Shown piece after piece: positions 34,654 through 43,702 of a DNA stretch of 64,000 nucleotides. The DNA is taken from contig CAYPLR010000001.1 in assembly GCA_964411675.1 (NCBI GenBank), positions 1 through 64,000 of the forward strand, written 5' to 3'. The notes beneath the pieces were generated by a model. That model saw nothing but the letters and a program-made list of their open reading frames with translations, was not told where the DNA came from and searched no databases. The stretch comes from JAAYBG01 sp964411675. GTDB taxonomy: Bacteria > Bacillota_I > Bacilli_A > ML615J-28 > CAG-698. A program made the position numbers and the translations under genes. How positions within the stretch are numbered: the first letter of the stretch is position 1; each line of letters starts with the position of its first letter.

Positions 34654-35151
34654 ATGAGAGAAATAAAAACAAGACAATTAAACGATAATCTTTTTGAAGT
34701 GATGAAAAGTGAATGGGCACTATTAACTGCCGGGTCTTTAGACAAATTTAATACCATGACCATTGGCTGGTTAACGGGAGGTATCATTTGGGGTAAGGAT
34801 GTGATTACTTGTTATGTACGTCCAAGTCGCTACACCTATGAGTTTATGCAGGACAATGATTTATTCACAATTAGCTTCTATCATCCACAGTATCGTAATA
34901 GATTGTCCCATCTAGGAACCCATAGTGGTCGTGATGAAGATAAAGTGAAAATGGTGGATTTTCATCCCATTGAACTTGATCACACAGTCAGTTTCGAGGA
35001 AGCAAGAATGACAATCGTATGTAAGAAAATATATGACCAAGCAATGGATGAAACCCAGATGCAAACATTTGGAATAGAACGATATTATCCTCGTGGGGAT
35101 TATCATCGCTTTTACATTGGTGAAATTATCAAGATATACGTGAAAGATTAA
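34654..35151 (+). CDS. Flavin reductase-like FMN-binding protein
   Basis: This 165-residue protein has the split-barrel flavin reductase layout: NTMTIGWLTGGIIWGKDVITCYVRPSRYT and then DLFTISFYHPQYRN, the usual FMN-contacting strands, and a Gly-rich GTHSGRDEDKV loop. Such proteins bind FMN and reduce it with NAD(P)H, or act as small oxidoreductases. It starts 5 bases after the kinase-like gene with no strong ribosome binding site of its own, so it is probably coupled. The partner enzyme, if any, is not apparent nearby. Confidence 0.85.
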   Translation: MREIKTRQLNDNLFEVMKSEWALLTAGSLDKFNTMTIGWLTGGIIWGKDVITCYVRPSRYTYEFMQDNDLFTISFYHPQYRNRLSHLGTHSGRDEDKVKMVDFHPIELDHTVSFEEARMTIVCKKIYDQAMDETQMQTFGIERYYPRGDYHRFYIGEIIKIYVKD

Positions 35152-35160
35152 GGAGAAAAA

Positions 35161-35517
35161 ATGAAAACAATAGGTAATATTTTATGGTTTATTTTAATTG
35201 GATTATTAAGTAGTATTTATTGGGTCATTACAGGATTATTGTTATTCATTACCATTATTGGAATTCCTTTTGGAAGCCAATGCTTTAAAATTGCTGGTTT
35301 AACACTTTTTCCTTTTGGTAAAGAGATTGATACAAATTTTGGAGCGCACCCTATTGCTAATATTTTATGGATTGTCATCTTTGGATGGGAAATTGCTATA
35401 GGGTATGTCATTGCTGGTCTTATTTTATGCATTACAATAATAGGAATCCCTTTTGGTAAGCAATGTTTTAAATTAGCACAATTATCATTTTTCCCATTTG
35501 GCGCAAAAATTAATTAA
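35161..35517 (+). CDS. yccF: YccF family small membrane protein
   Basis: This 118-residue inner-membrane protein consists of two related halves. Each has a hydrophobic segment followed by the motif ITIIGIPFGxQCFKxAxLxxFPFG (first about 30-53, second about 93-116), the signature of YccF domains. Each half has one to two membrane segments, so the protein is an internal tandem duplication. Function of the family is unknown. An AAGGAG site lies 6 bases before ATG. It is the last gene before a weak hairpin and the glycogen promoter. Confidence 0.9.
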   Translation: MKTIGNILWFILIGLLSSIYWVITGLLLFITIIGIPFGSQCFKIAGLTLFPFGKEIDTNFGAHPIANILWIVIFGWEIAIGYVIAGLILCITIIGIPFGKQCFKLAQLSFFPFGAKIN

Positions 35518-35522
35518 GAGAA

Positions 35523-35544
35523 GGAGAGAAATCTCTTTCTTTTT
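35523..35544 (+). terminator. Weak terminator after yccF
   Basis: Short purine/pyrimidine stem GGAGAG...CTCTTT with following T-rich bases. Weak, and an alternative AAGAGA/TCTCTT pairing is possible. Confidence 0.4.
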
Positions 35545-35605
35545 GATAGGAGAAAAAAGGAATCCTTGAAAACCTTTTCACATTTATAAGAAAAGATTGT
35601 AACGA

Positions 35606-35634
35606 TTGAATAAAAATTGGTTTTATTGTATAAT
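35606..35634 (+). promoter_or_regulatory. Promoter of the glycogen operon
   Basis: -35 TTGAAT (35606-35611), 17-bp spacer, -10 TATAAT (35629-35634), 17 bases before the glgB ATG. No obvious catabolite (cre) operator was seen. Confidence 0.8.
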
Positions 35635-35651
35635 ATACAATGAGGTAGTTT

Positions 35652-37502
35652 ATGAATAAGAACATAATAAATGATTTTCATACTAGTTTTACTTGTGATG
35701 CTTATGAATATTTTGGATCTCACTACGACAACCAAACACAGAGTGTTGTTTTTCGTGTTTATGCACCTCACGCTGAAAAAGTAGCGGTTGTTGGTGATTT
35801 TAATGACTGGAAATCTAATGCTCATCCAATGAAAAAAATCACAAAAGAAGGAGTATGGGAAGCAGTTGTTAATCCGATTGCTATTTATGAAAATTATAAG
35901 TATGCCTTAACCCATCGAGGAAAAACATTTCTAAAACAAGACCCTTATGCTTATCATAACCAAACCAATGGAGAAACCTCATCAAAAGTTTATCAACTTG
36001 ATGGTTTCGATTGGACAGATCAAGCATGGCTAGAACAAAGAAATAACACGGGAACTTACAGTAAGCCCGTTAATATTTATGAAGTAAACTTAGGCTCGTG
36101 GCAGCGATATAAGGATGGGAACTTTTATAACTATCGCCGTTTAGCGGATAAACTAATTCCTTATGTAAAGAAAATGGGATTTACTCATATTGAGATTATG
36201 CCCTTAACAGAATTTCCTTTTGATGGTTCATGGGGATATCAAGTAACAGGATATTTTAGTATCACTTCTCGTTATGGTATTCCAAAAGATTTCATGTATT
36301 TTATCAACAAAGCTCATCAAAACAATATTGGTATTATTCTTGATTGGGTTCCTGCTCATTTTCCAAAAGATGATTTTGGATTATATGAATTCGATGGGGA
36401 AGTCTTATATGAGGATCCTGAACCAACACGTCAGGAGCATCGTTCTTGGGGAACAAGAATCTTTAACTTTCAAAAACCAGAAGTAAAATCGTTCTTGATT
36501 TCTAGTGCTAAGTTTTTCTTTGATAAATACCATGTGGATGGATTAAGAGTGGACGCTGTGGCTGCGATGCTATATCTAAACTATGACCGCGATCAATGGA
36601 AACCAAATATTCATGGAGGAGTTTATAATCTAGAAGCGATTAACTTTCTTCAGGACTTGAATACCATTATTTTCCGCTATTATCCTAATGTTATGATGAT
36701 CGCGGAAGAATCAACCGATTTTGCAAATGTTTCTAAACCAGTTTATATGGGTGGCTTAGGATTTAATTATAAATGGAACATGGGATGGATGAATGACACC
36801 CTAAAGTATATGGAGACAGATCCGTTATTTAGGGTAGATCATCATAATCGTATGACATTTTCTATGTATTATGCTTTTAGTGAGAATTTTATTTTACCAA
36901 TTTCTCATGATGAAGTTGTCCATGGCAAGAAGTCATTACTAGATAAAATGCCTGGTAACTATGAAGATAAGTTTGCCAATGTTCGTGCTTATTTAGGATA
37001 TATGATGACCCATCCAGGGAAAAAACTATTGTTTATGGGTTGTGAATTTGGGCAATTTATTGAATGGGATTATAAAAAAGAATTAGATTGGTTATTGCTT
37101 GCTTATCCAATGCATCAAAAAATGCAAGAATATGTAGCAAAACTAAATAAAATATATTTAAAAAAGAGTTGCCTTTGGGAAATTGAAGATTCTTGGGATG
37201 GCTTCCAGTGGATTAATGCCGATGATAAAGACAACAACTGTTATACTTATCGTAGAATCAATCGACAAAAAAAAGAATTAATCATTGCCATTAATTTTTC
37301 AGGAAGAACACTTGATTATTATCGAATGGGTGTCAGAAAAGGTCACTACAAAGAAATCTTAAATAGTGATTGGCAAGAGTTTGGTGGTTACGATGTAAGA
37401 AACGATGTTGTTACCAGCGAAAACATCCATACGAACAATATGAAACACTCGATTGTGATTAAAATACCAAAATTATCTATTGTAATATTAGAAAGGATTT
37501 AG
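35652..37502 (+). CDS. glgB: 1,4-alpha-glucan branching enzyme
   Basis: This 616-residue GH13 enzyme forms alpha-1,6 branches in glycogen. A CBM48-like N-domain (about 25-110, VVFRVYAPHAEKVAVVGDFN) precedes the catalytic barrel. Barrel motifs are ILDWVPAHFP, GLRVDAVAAML (nucleophile Asp, about 300), MMIAEEST (acid Glu, about 355) and ILPISHDEVVHGKKSL (third Asp). The HDEVVHGK box is specific to branching enzymes. The long N-terminal extension of some GlgBs is absent, typical of Bacillota. An AGGTAG site precedes ATG. First gene of the six-gene glycogen operon. Confidence 0.96.
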   Translation: MNKNIINDFHTSFTCDAYEYFGSHYDNQTQSVVFRVYAPHAEKVAVVGDFNDWKSNAHPMKKITKEGVWEAVVNPIAIYENYKYALTHRGKTFLKQDPYAYHNQTNGETSSKVYQLDGFDWTDQAWLEQRNNTGTYSKPVNIYEVNLGSWQRYKDGNFYNYRRLADKLIPYVKKMGFTHIEIMPLTEFPFDGSWGYQVTGYFSITSRYGIPKDFMYFINKAHQNNIGIILDWVPAHFPKDDFGLYEFDGEVLYEDPEPTRQEHRSWGTRIFNFQKPEVKSFLISSAKFFFDKYHVDGLRVDAVAAMLYLNYDRDQWKPNIHGGVYNLEAINFLQDLNTIIFRYYPNVMMIAEESTDFANVSKPVYMGGLGFNYKWNMGWMNDTLKYMETDPLFRVDHHNRMTFSMYYAFSENFILPISHDEVVHGKKSLLDKMPGNYEDKFANVRAYLGYMMTHPGKKLLFMGCEFGQFIEWDYKKELDWLLLAYPMHQKMQEYVAKLNKIYLKKSCLWEIEDSWDGFQWINADDKDNNCYTYRRINRQKKELIIAINFSGRTLDYYRMGVRKGHYKEILNSDWQEFGGYDVRNDVVTSENIHTNNMKHSIVIKIPKLSIVILERI

Positions 37503-37509
37503 CTAATCT

Positions 37510-38703
37510 ATGCTTAACAAAAAAGAATGTGTTGCAATGCTTTTAGCAGGTGGTCAAGGAAGTCGTTTGTATGCTTTAACGAACAAAATCGCTAAACCAG
37601 CAGTTAGTTATGGAGCGAAGTATCGTATTATTGATTTTCCATTATCCAATTGTATTAATTCTAATATTGATACGGTTGGTGTATTAACACAATATCAACC
37701 TTTATTATTGAATGACTATATTGGCAATGGTCAACCATGGGATTTAGATAGAACATTTGGTGGTGTTCATATTCTTCCTCCTTATCAGGGAAAGAATAAA
37801 ACAGATTGGTATAAAGGAACAGCAAATGCTATTTATCAAAATATTGATTTTATGAAGCGATACCACCCTGAATATATCATCATCTTATCAGGAGACCATA
37901 TTTATAAAATGGATTATAGTAAAATGCTTGATTTCCACAAAGAAAAAAACGCAGAAGCAACCATTGCTGTAATTGACGTTTCTCTTCAAGAAGCCAGTCG
38001 TTTTGGAATTATGAATACCAATCATGAAATGCGAATTCAAGAATTTGAAGAAAAACCAGCGAAACCAAAAAGTACAAAAGCTTCTATGGGAATCTATATT
38101 TTCAACGCGGAAGTATTATATCAATACTTAGAAGCCGATGATGAGAATTCTGAATCACAAAATGATTTTGGGAAAAACATTATTCCTTCGATGTTGAAGG
38201 ATGGCAGGTTGATGTATGCCTATCCTTTTTCTGGATATTGGAAAGATGTTGGAACCATTGATAGTTTGTGGGAAGCGAACATGGATTTATTAGGAGAAAA
38301 ACCACAATTTGACATTTTCGACAAGTCATGGAAAATTTATTCTCGTAATGAAGCTTATCCGCCACAATTTATTTGTGAAGGTAGTAAAATAGAAAACTCT
38401 TTGTTAACAGTTGGTTGTTATATTGAGGGTTCGATCAAGAATTCATTATTATCACAGAATGTTAGAATAGGGAGAAATGCAAAAGTAATAGATAGTATTC
38501 TCTTTGATAATGTGATTGTTGAAGAGGGAGCGACGATAGAATATAGTATCATTGCTGAAAATGTTGTTATTAAAAAACAAGCAAAAATTGGTGAGAGTAA
38601 ACAAAAAGCCAATAAAATCACTGTAATAGGAAGTGATGTTGCCATCGCTGAAAATAATAAAATATCAGCGGGTCAAATGATTGAGAAAGATGTGAGGAAG
38701 TAG
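37510..38703 (+). CDS. glgC: Glucose-1-phosphate adenylyltransferase, catalytic subunit
   Basis: This 397-residue enzyme makes ADP-glucose from ATP and glucose-1-P, the committed step of glycogen synthesis. The N-terminal pyrophosphorylase loop AMLLAGGQGSRLYALT (about 9-24) is intact, with KPAVSYGAKYRIIDFPLSNC following, a YxGTANAIYQN segment and the metal/base-binding SGDHIYKMDY (about 130). The C-terminal left-handed beta helix (about 290-380) has hexapeptide-like repeats. It lies 7 bases after glgB and 3 bases before glgD, with which it should form a hetero-oligomer as in bacilli. Confidence 0.96.
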   Translation: MLNKKECVAMLLAGGQGSRLYALTNKIAKPAVSYGAKYRIIDFPLSNCINSNIDTVGVLTQYQPLLLNDYIGNGQPWDLDRTFGGVHILPPYQGKNKTDWYKGTANAIYQNIDFMKRYHPEYIIILSGDHIYKMDYSKMLDFHKEKNAEATIAVIDVSLQEASRFGIMNTNHEMRIQEFEEKPAKPKSTKASMGIYIFNAEVLYQYLEADDENSESQNDFGKNIIPSMLKDGRLMYAYPFSGYWKDVGTIDSLWEANMDLLGEKPQFDIFDKSWKIYSRNEAYPPQFICEGSKIENSLLTVGCYIEGSIKNSLLSQNVRIGRNAKVIDSILFDNVIVEEGATIEYSIIAENVVIKKQAKIGESKQKANKITVIGSDVAIAENNKISAGQMIEKDVRK

Positions 38704-38706
38704 GCT

Positions 38707-39819
38707 ATGTCAGTACTAGGATTAATCTTTTCCAACATTCATAGTAAAGAAGTATTTGAGATTACCCAAAATAGAACCATTGCTTCTACTCCAATCGGAG
38801 GCAGATATCGCTTAATTGACTTTACATTATCATGCATGGTAAACGCAGGAATATCTAATATTGGAATTATTACAAAAAGCAATTATCAATCATTGATGGA
38901 CCATATTGGTAGTGGTAAAGAATGGGACTTAGCTCGTAAGCGTGGAGGCCTTGTGATTTTACCACCTTATGGAGTCAGTAATTCTGTCTACAATACACGA
39001 TTAGAAGCCATTAAAAGCATTATTAGTTTTATTAAATACTCCACAGCAGAGTATGTTATTTTATCTGATTGCTACCATGTTTGTAATGTCGATTTTAAGG
39101 ATCTTATCAAATATCATCACGAAAAAGAAGCGGACATTACTTGTGTTTATCATGAATGTTTGGTTTGTTGTGATGACTTTATGCCAATTAATCGGCTAGC
39201 TTTAAATGAAGAAGAACGAGTAGTTGAAATGCAAGCATTACCAACATTTGCTGGAACAGCAAAAATTTCGATGGATATATGGGTAATGAAGAAAGAACTA
39301 TTAGAAAAATTAGTTGATGAAGCGATTGTTACCAATTATCGCAGTTTCAATCGTGATATTTTAAGTAAAAATTTAAATAATTTAAGAATATATGGATATA
39401 AGTTTGAAGGCTATTTCGGAAATATTTCAAGTATTCAAACCTATTATAATGTGAATAAAAACTTATTAAAAAAAGAGATTAGAGATGAATTATTCTATCA
39501 ACCAGGACGTTCTATTTATACAAAAGTTAGAGATTCTGCTCCAACAAAATATGGGTTACAATCCAAAGTGGTAAACTCTTTAATTGCTGATGGATGCATG
39601 ATAGAAGGAGAAGTCTATAATTCTGTGATTTTTAGAGGAACGAAGGTTGGAAAAGGTGCAATTATAAAAGATTCAATTTTGATGCAAGATACTATCATTT
39701 CAGAAGGAAAACATTTGGAATATGTGATTACTGATAAAAATGTAGTGATAGAAAACAAAAAAGAATTGATAGGAAATTCTGAATATCCAATATATGTTAA
39801 AAAGGGAGGAATTTTATAA
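38707..39819 (+). CDS. glgD: GlgD, non-catalytic ADP-glucose pyrophosphorylase subunit
   Basis: This 370-residue paralogue of GlgC modulates it in the known GlgC/GlgD enzymes. The nucleotide-binding loop is lost: where GlgC reads AGGQGSRL this protein reads FSNIHSKEVFEI, so it should not catalyse by itself. The rest of the fold is kept (GGRYRLIDFTLSCMVNAGIS, SDCYHVCNVDF instead of SGDHIYKMDY, and a C-terminal beta helix with VNSLIADGCMIEGEVYNSVI). It directly follows glgC with 3 bases between and precedes glgA by one base. Confidence 0.94.
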   Translation: MSVLGLIFSNIHSKEVFEITQNRTIASTPIGGRYRLIDFTLSCMVNAGISNIGIITKSNYQSLMDHIGSGKEWDLARKRGGLVILPPYGVSNSVYNTRLEAIKSIISFIKYSTAEYVILSDCYHVCNVDFKDLIKYHHEKEADITCVYHECLVCCDDFMPINRLALNEEERVVEMQALPTFAGTAKISMDIWVMKKELLEKLVDEAIVTNYRSFNRDILSKNLNNLRIYGYKFEGYFGNISSIQTYYNVNKNLLKKEIRDELFYQPGRSIYTKVRDSAPTKYGLQSKVVNSLIADGCMIEGEVYNSVIFRGTKVGKGAIIKDSILMQDTIISEGKHLEYVITDKNVVIENKKELIGNSEYPIYVKKGGIL

Positions 39820-39820
39820 C

Positions 39821-41254
39821 ATGGCCATTAAAAAGATTTTGTATGTAACATCCGAATGCAAAGGATTTGCGGTAACAGGAGGATTAGCAGAAGTTGCTGG
39901 AAGTTTACCTAAGGCAATTATGAAAGCTAATAAGAACTATAAAGTAAAAGTATTGATGCCTCTTTATAAGACCATTCACGAAAATTATGCTAGTGAACTA
40001 ACCTTGGTCGGTTCTACAACAGTTGTGTTGGCTTGGAGAAGTGTTTATTGTGGAGTTTATACCATCACAAAAGATGATGTAGAATATTACTTTATTGATA
40101 ATAAGTATTATTTCGACCGCGATCAATTATACGGATACTATGATGATGGAGAACGATTTGCATATTTTTCCAAAGCTGTTTTTGCAGCAATGGAAGTTAT
40201 GAAGTTTTATCCTGACTTCATTCATACAAATGATTGGCATACTGCTTTAGTTAATGTATATTTAGATATTTTATACAAAAAACAGGGATATTTAATGGAT
40301 ATCAAATCAATCTTTACCATTCATAATATCGAATATCAAGGAATTTATGACAAGTTTTTCTTGGAAAATGTAATTGGTATTGATGAATCTTATACAGGAA
40401 TATTAGAATATAATGGATTAATTAATTTGATGAAAGGTGCTATTGTTTGTAGTGATGTGGTTACTACGGTTAGCCCTAGATATGCAAAAGAAATCTCTAC
40501 GACAGCCTATGCGTGTGGACTAGAGCATATTATTCGCATTAACAATCAAAAATTATTCGGAATCATTAATGGTATTGATACTGAATTCTATAATCCAATG
40601 ACAGATAAAGCATTAAAGGTTAATTATGATATCGATAGTTTTTCTGGAAAACTAGAGAATAAGAAAGAATTACAAAAAGCTTTAGGATTAGAAATAAATG
40701 AAAACACATGTTTGATTAGTGCGGTTAGCCGTTTAGTACAGCATAAAGGCATTGATTTAATCGTTGATCGATTTCATGATATTATGAAAGAAAACGTTCA
40801 ATTTGTCTTATTAGGCACGGGTGATAAGTACTATGAAGATAAGTTTAGAGAGTTTGCAAGCTGGTATCCTGGACGTGTATCAACCTTAATCACCTTTAAT
40901 AATCAATTATCAAAACGAATTTATGCAGGTTCAGATTTATTTTTAATGCCATCAAAAATGGAACCATGTGGATTAAGTCAAATGATTGCTAGCCGTTATG
41001 GAACAGTTCCAATTGTTCGAGCAACAGGTGGACTCTTTGATTCTATTAAAGATTATAGTAGTGATGGCAATGGTTTTGTTTTTAAAGATTACGATTCGTA
41101 TAAAATGTTAGAAAAAATAAAGGAAGCTGTTGATTTGTTTCAAAAGCCAGAAGAATTTGTAAAGTTAGCTAAGAAAGCAATGATGGTAGATTTTACTTGG
41201 AATAAATCGGCAAATGATTATATCGAGATGTATCAAAACATCAACAAGAAATAA
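39821..41254 (+). CDS. glgA: Glycogen synthase
   Basis: This 477-residue GT5 enzyme adds glucose from ADP-glucose to the growing chain. The N-terminal motif reads FAVTGGLAEVAGSLPKAI: the usual KTGGL lysine, which contacts ADP-glucose in E. coli GlgA, is Val here. A missing Lys also occurs in some Clostridia-type enzymes. HTNDWHTAL (about 137), the PSKMEPCGLSQMIASRYGTVP box (about 378) and RATGGLFDSI are intact. I start at ATG 39821 after GGGAGGA; a TTG at 39794 lies inside glgD. The gene is followed by glgP after 26 bases. Confidence 0.94.
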   Translation: MAIKKILYVTSECKGFAVTGGLAEVAGSLPKAIMKANKNYKVKVLMPLYKTIHENYASELTLVGSTTVVLAWRSVYCGVYTITKDDVEYYFIDNKYYFDRDQLYGYYDDGERFAYFSKAVFAAMEVMKFYPDFIHTNDWHTALVNVYLDILYKKQGYLMDIKSIFTIHNIEYQGIYDKFFLENVIGIDESYTGILEYNGLINLMKGAIVCSDVVTTVSPRYAKEISTTAYACGLEHIIRINNQKLFGIINGIDTEFYNPMTDKALKVNYDIDSFSGKLENKKELQKALGLEINENTCLISAVSRLVQHKGIDLIVDRFHDIMKENVQFVLLGTGDKYYEDKFREFASWYPGRVSTLITFNNQLSKRIYAGSDLFLMPSKMEPCGLSQMIASRYGTVPIVRATGGLFDSIKDYSSDGNGFVFKDYDSYKMLEKIKEAVDLFQKPEEFVKLAKKAMMVDFTWNKSANDYIEMYQNINKK

Positions 41255-41280
41255 TGTATTAGAACTAGGAGAGTAACAAT

Positions 41281-43701
41281 ATGACAGAGTACATGAGAAA
41301 TTTATCAATTAAGGATTCAATAGAAGAAGCGCTAACTATGCTTTTCGGAGTCCAAGCAGCTGATGCAAGCCTTGATCAATTATATAAGGCATCAGCTACT
41401 GTTGTTAATAACATTTTACGTCGCAAACGTAAGGTTTTTAATGGCAAAGTAAAGGAAACGAAGGGAAAAAGAGTTTACTATCTATCAATGGAATTCTTAA
41501 TGGGTAGGTCGTTAAAAAATAATATATACAATCTGGGTTTGATAGAAGAATTTAAAGAAGCCATGAAGAGTTATGGTTATACTTTAGATGATCTATATGA
41601 AAGAGAACCAGATGCAGGACTAGGAAATGGTGGCTTAGGACGACTTGGTGCTTGTTATTTAGATGCTCTTGCTAGTCAAGATTATCCTGCAATGGGATTT
41701 TCTTTACGTTATGAATATGGATTATTCAAACAAAAAATAGTTGACGGTTGGCAAACAGAATTGCCTGATGTATGGTTACCAGGTGGTGAAGTTTGGTTAT
41801 TGATGCGCGAAGATAAGATTCTTACCGTAAAATTTAATGGAAATGTTGAAGAAAAAAATATCGCAGGTAAGATAGTTTATGATTATAAGAACTACCAAGA
41901 GGTAGAAGCAGTCCCTTATGATATGATGGTTTCTGGAGCAAACAGCAATGCAATTAGCGTGCTTCGATTATGGAGAAGTCGAAATATTCGTAATTTTGAT
42001 TTGAATTCATTCACACAAGGGGATTATTTACAAGCCATGCGCGATTACAATGATGCGGATTTGATTACAAAAATCCTATATCCATCGGATGATCACTATG
42101 AAGGAAAAGCATTGAGAATTAAACAGCAATACTTTTTGGTGAGTGCTTCTATTCAAAATATTATTAAAGACCACATTCGTTATTATGGAGATGTACGTAG
42201 CTTACCAAAATATGTTGCGATTCATATCAATGATACGCATCCAGCTCTATGTATTCCAGAGTTAATGAGAATTTTAATGGATGAATACGATGTTTCTTTT
42301 GATGATGCTTGGGATATTGTAAAGAAGACAGTTGCTTATACCAACCATACAGTACTTGCAGAAGCCTTAGAAAAGTGGTCAGAAGAATTAATTCAAAAGA
42401 TAATCCCGCGAATATATATTATTATTAAACAAATCAATAAACGGTTTATTGATGAAGTCAAATGTGAAGGCGTAGATGAAAGCTGTTATAAAGAATTAGC
42501 TATTCTTTGGGATAACCAAGTTCGGATGGCTAATTTAAGTGTCATTGCTTCTCATACTGTCAATGGTGTTTCTGCTTTGCATAGTGAGATTATTAAAAAC
42601 AGTATTTTTAATGGTTTCTATCGTTTAACACCAGAAAAATTTACCAATGTAACAAACGGAATTGCTTATCGTCGTTGGTTATGCCAATCAAATCCTAATC
42701 TAGTGGAATTACTAGATGAAAAGATAGGTTTCGATTATCATAAAGACGCTCAAAAACTAGTTGATTTATTGAAGTATTATGATGATGAGGAAGTCTTAAA
42801 TCGTTTAGAGAAAATAAAATATCAAAACAAATGTGAATTCGCAAAATACTTATATAAGAAAACAGGAATCACTGTAGATCCAAAAACGAGATTTGATGTC
42901 CAAGTAAAGAGATTACATGAGTACAAGCGTCAATTATTAAATGCATTGAAGATTATCGCGTTGTTCATTGACCTAGAAGATAATCCTAATTTAGAAATGA
43001 CCCCACAAACCTTTATCTTTGGAGCAAAAGCAGCCCCAACCTATTATGTTGCGAAGGACATTATCAAGTTGATTTGCTGTATTTCTAGCGAAATAGCTAA
43101 ACGCCCAGCAATGCAAGAGAAACTAAATGTTGTTTTTGTTGAAGATTATAATGTTACGACAGCTGAAATCTTAATCCCAGCTAGTGAAGTAAGTGAACAA
43201 ATCTCATTAGCAGGTAAAGAAGCAAGTGGTACTGGTAATATGAAATTTATGATTAATGGAGCATTAACTTTTGGTACTCTTGATGGGGCTAATGTTGAGA
43301 TTACAGAATCAGTAGGGGAAGAAAATATCTTCTTGTTTGGTATGAAAACGGAAGAAGTGAAGGAATTGTGGTCAAAGAGTTATAATGCAAAGAACCTTTA
43401 CGATTCAAATCAACGATTAAGACGAGTATTAGATCGTTTGGATTTAGGCTTTAATAATCAATCCTTCTCGAATATAAAGGGATATTTATTAAGTAATTAT
43501 CCAATTGCAGATCCATATATGTGCTTAGCTGATTTTGATGATTATATGAGAGTTCATTATTTAATGGATGAAACATATAAAGATCGTAAAAAGTGGAATA
43601 AAATGTCATTGGTTAACATTGCAAAAGCAGGAATATTCTCAGCCGATAGAAGTATTCGAGAATATGCTGAAAGAATTTGGAACATTAAAGTGATTAAATA
43701 A
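41281..43701 (+). CDS. glgP: Glycogen phosphorylase
   Basis: This 806-residue PLP enzyme releases glucose-1-P from glycogen ends. Hallmarks are YYLSMEFLMGRSLKNNI (about 62-78), EPDAGLGNGGLGRLGACYLDALAS, INDTHPALCIPELMRIL, and the PLP lysine region EASGTGNMKFMINGALTFGT (about 645-664) then LDGANVEITE. Length is standard (about 800). Being in the same operon as the synthetic genes, synthesis and breakdown are transcribed together. The released glucose-1-P can enter glycolysis through the phosphoglucomutase encoded at 22653. Confidence 0.97.
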   Translation: MTEYMRNLSIKDSIEEALTMLFGVQAADASLDQLYKASATVVNNILRRKRKVFNGKVKETKGKRVYYLSMEFLMGRSLKNNIYNLGLIEEFKEAMKSYGYTLDDLYEREPDAGLGNGGLGRLGACYLDALASQDYPAMGFSLRYEYGLFKQKIVDGWQTELPDVWLPGGEVWLLMREDKILTVKFNGNVEEKNIAGKIVYDYKNYQEVEAVPYDMMVSGANSNAISVLRLWRSRNIRNFDLNSFTQGDYLQAMRDYNDADLITKILYPSDDHYEGKALRIKQQYFLVSASIQNIIKDHIRYYGDVRSLPKYVAIHINDTHPALCIPELMRILMDEYDVSFDDAWDIVKKTVAYTNHTVLAEALEKWSEELIQKIIPRIYIIIKQINKRFIDEVKCEGVDESCYKELAILWDNQVRMANLSVIASHTVNGVSALHSEIIKNSIFNGFYRLTPEKFTNVTNGIAYRRWLCQSNPNLVELLDEKIGFDYHKDAQKLVDLLKYYDDEEVLNRLEKIKYQNKCEFAKYLYKKTGITVDPKTRFDVQVKRLHEYKRQLLNALKIIALFIDLEDNPNLEMTPQTFIFGAKAAPTYYVAKDIIKLICCISSEIAKRPAMQEKLNVVFVEDYNVTTAEILIPASEVSEQISLAGKEASGTGNMKFMINGALTFGTLDGANVEITESVGEENIFLFGMKTEEVKELWSKSYNAKNLYDSNQRLRRVLDRLDLGFNNQSFSNIKGYLLSNYPIADPYMCLADFDDYMRVHYLMDETYKDRKKWNKMSLVNIAKAGIFSADRSIREYAERIWNIKVIK

Positions 43702-43702
43702 T

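Noticed and set aside
38180..38365. Reverse-strand frames inside glgC and other glycogen genes
   Set aside because: Shadows of strongly conserved coding sequence on the plus strand; no initiation signals.
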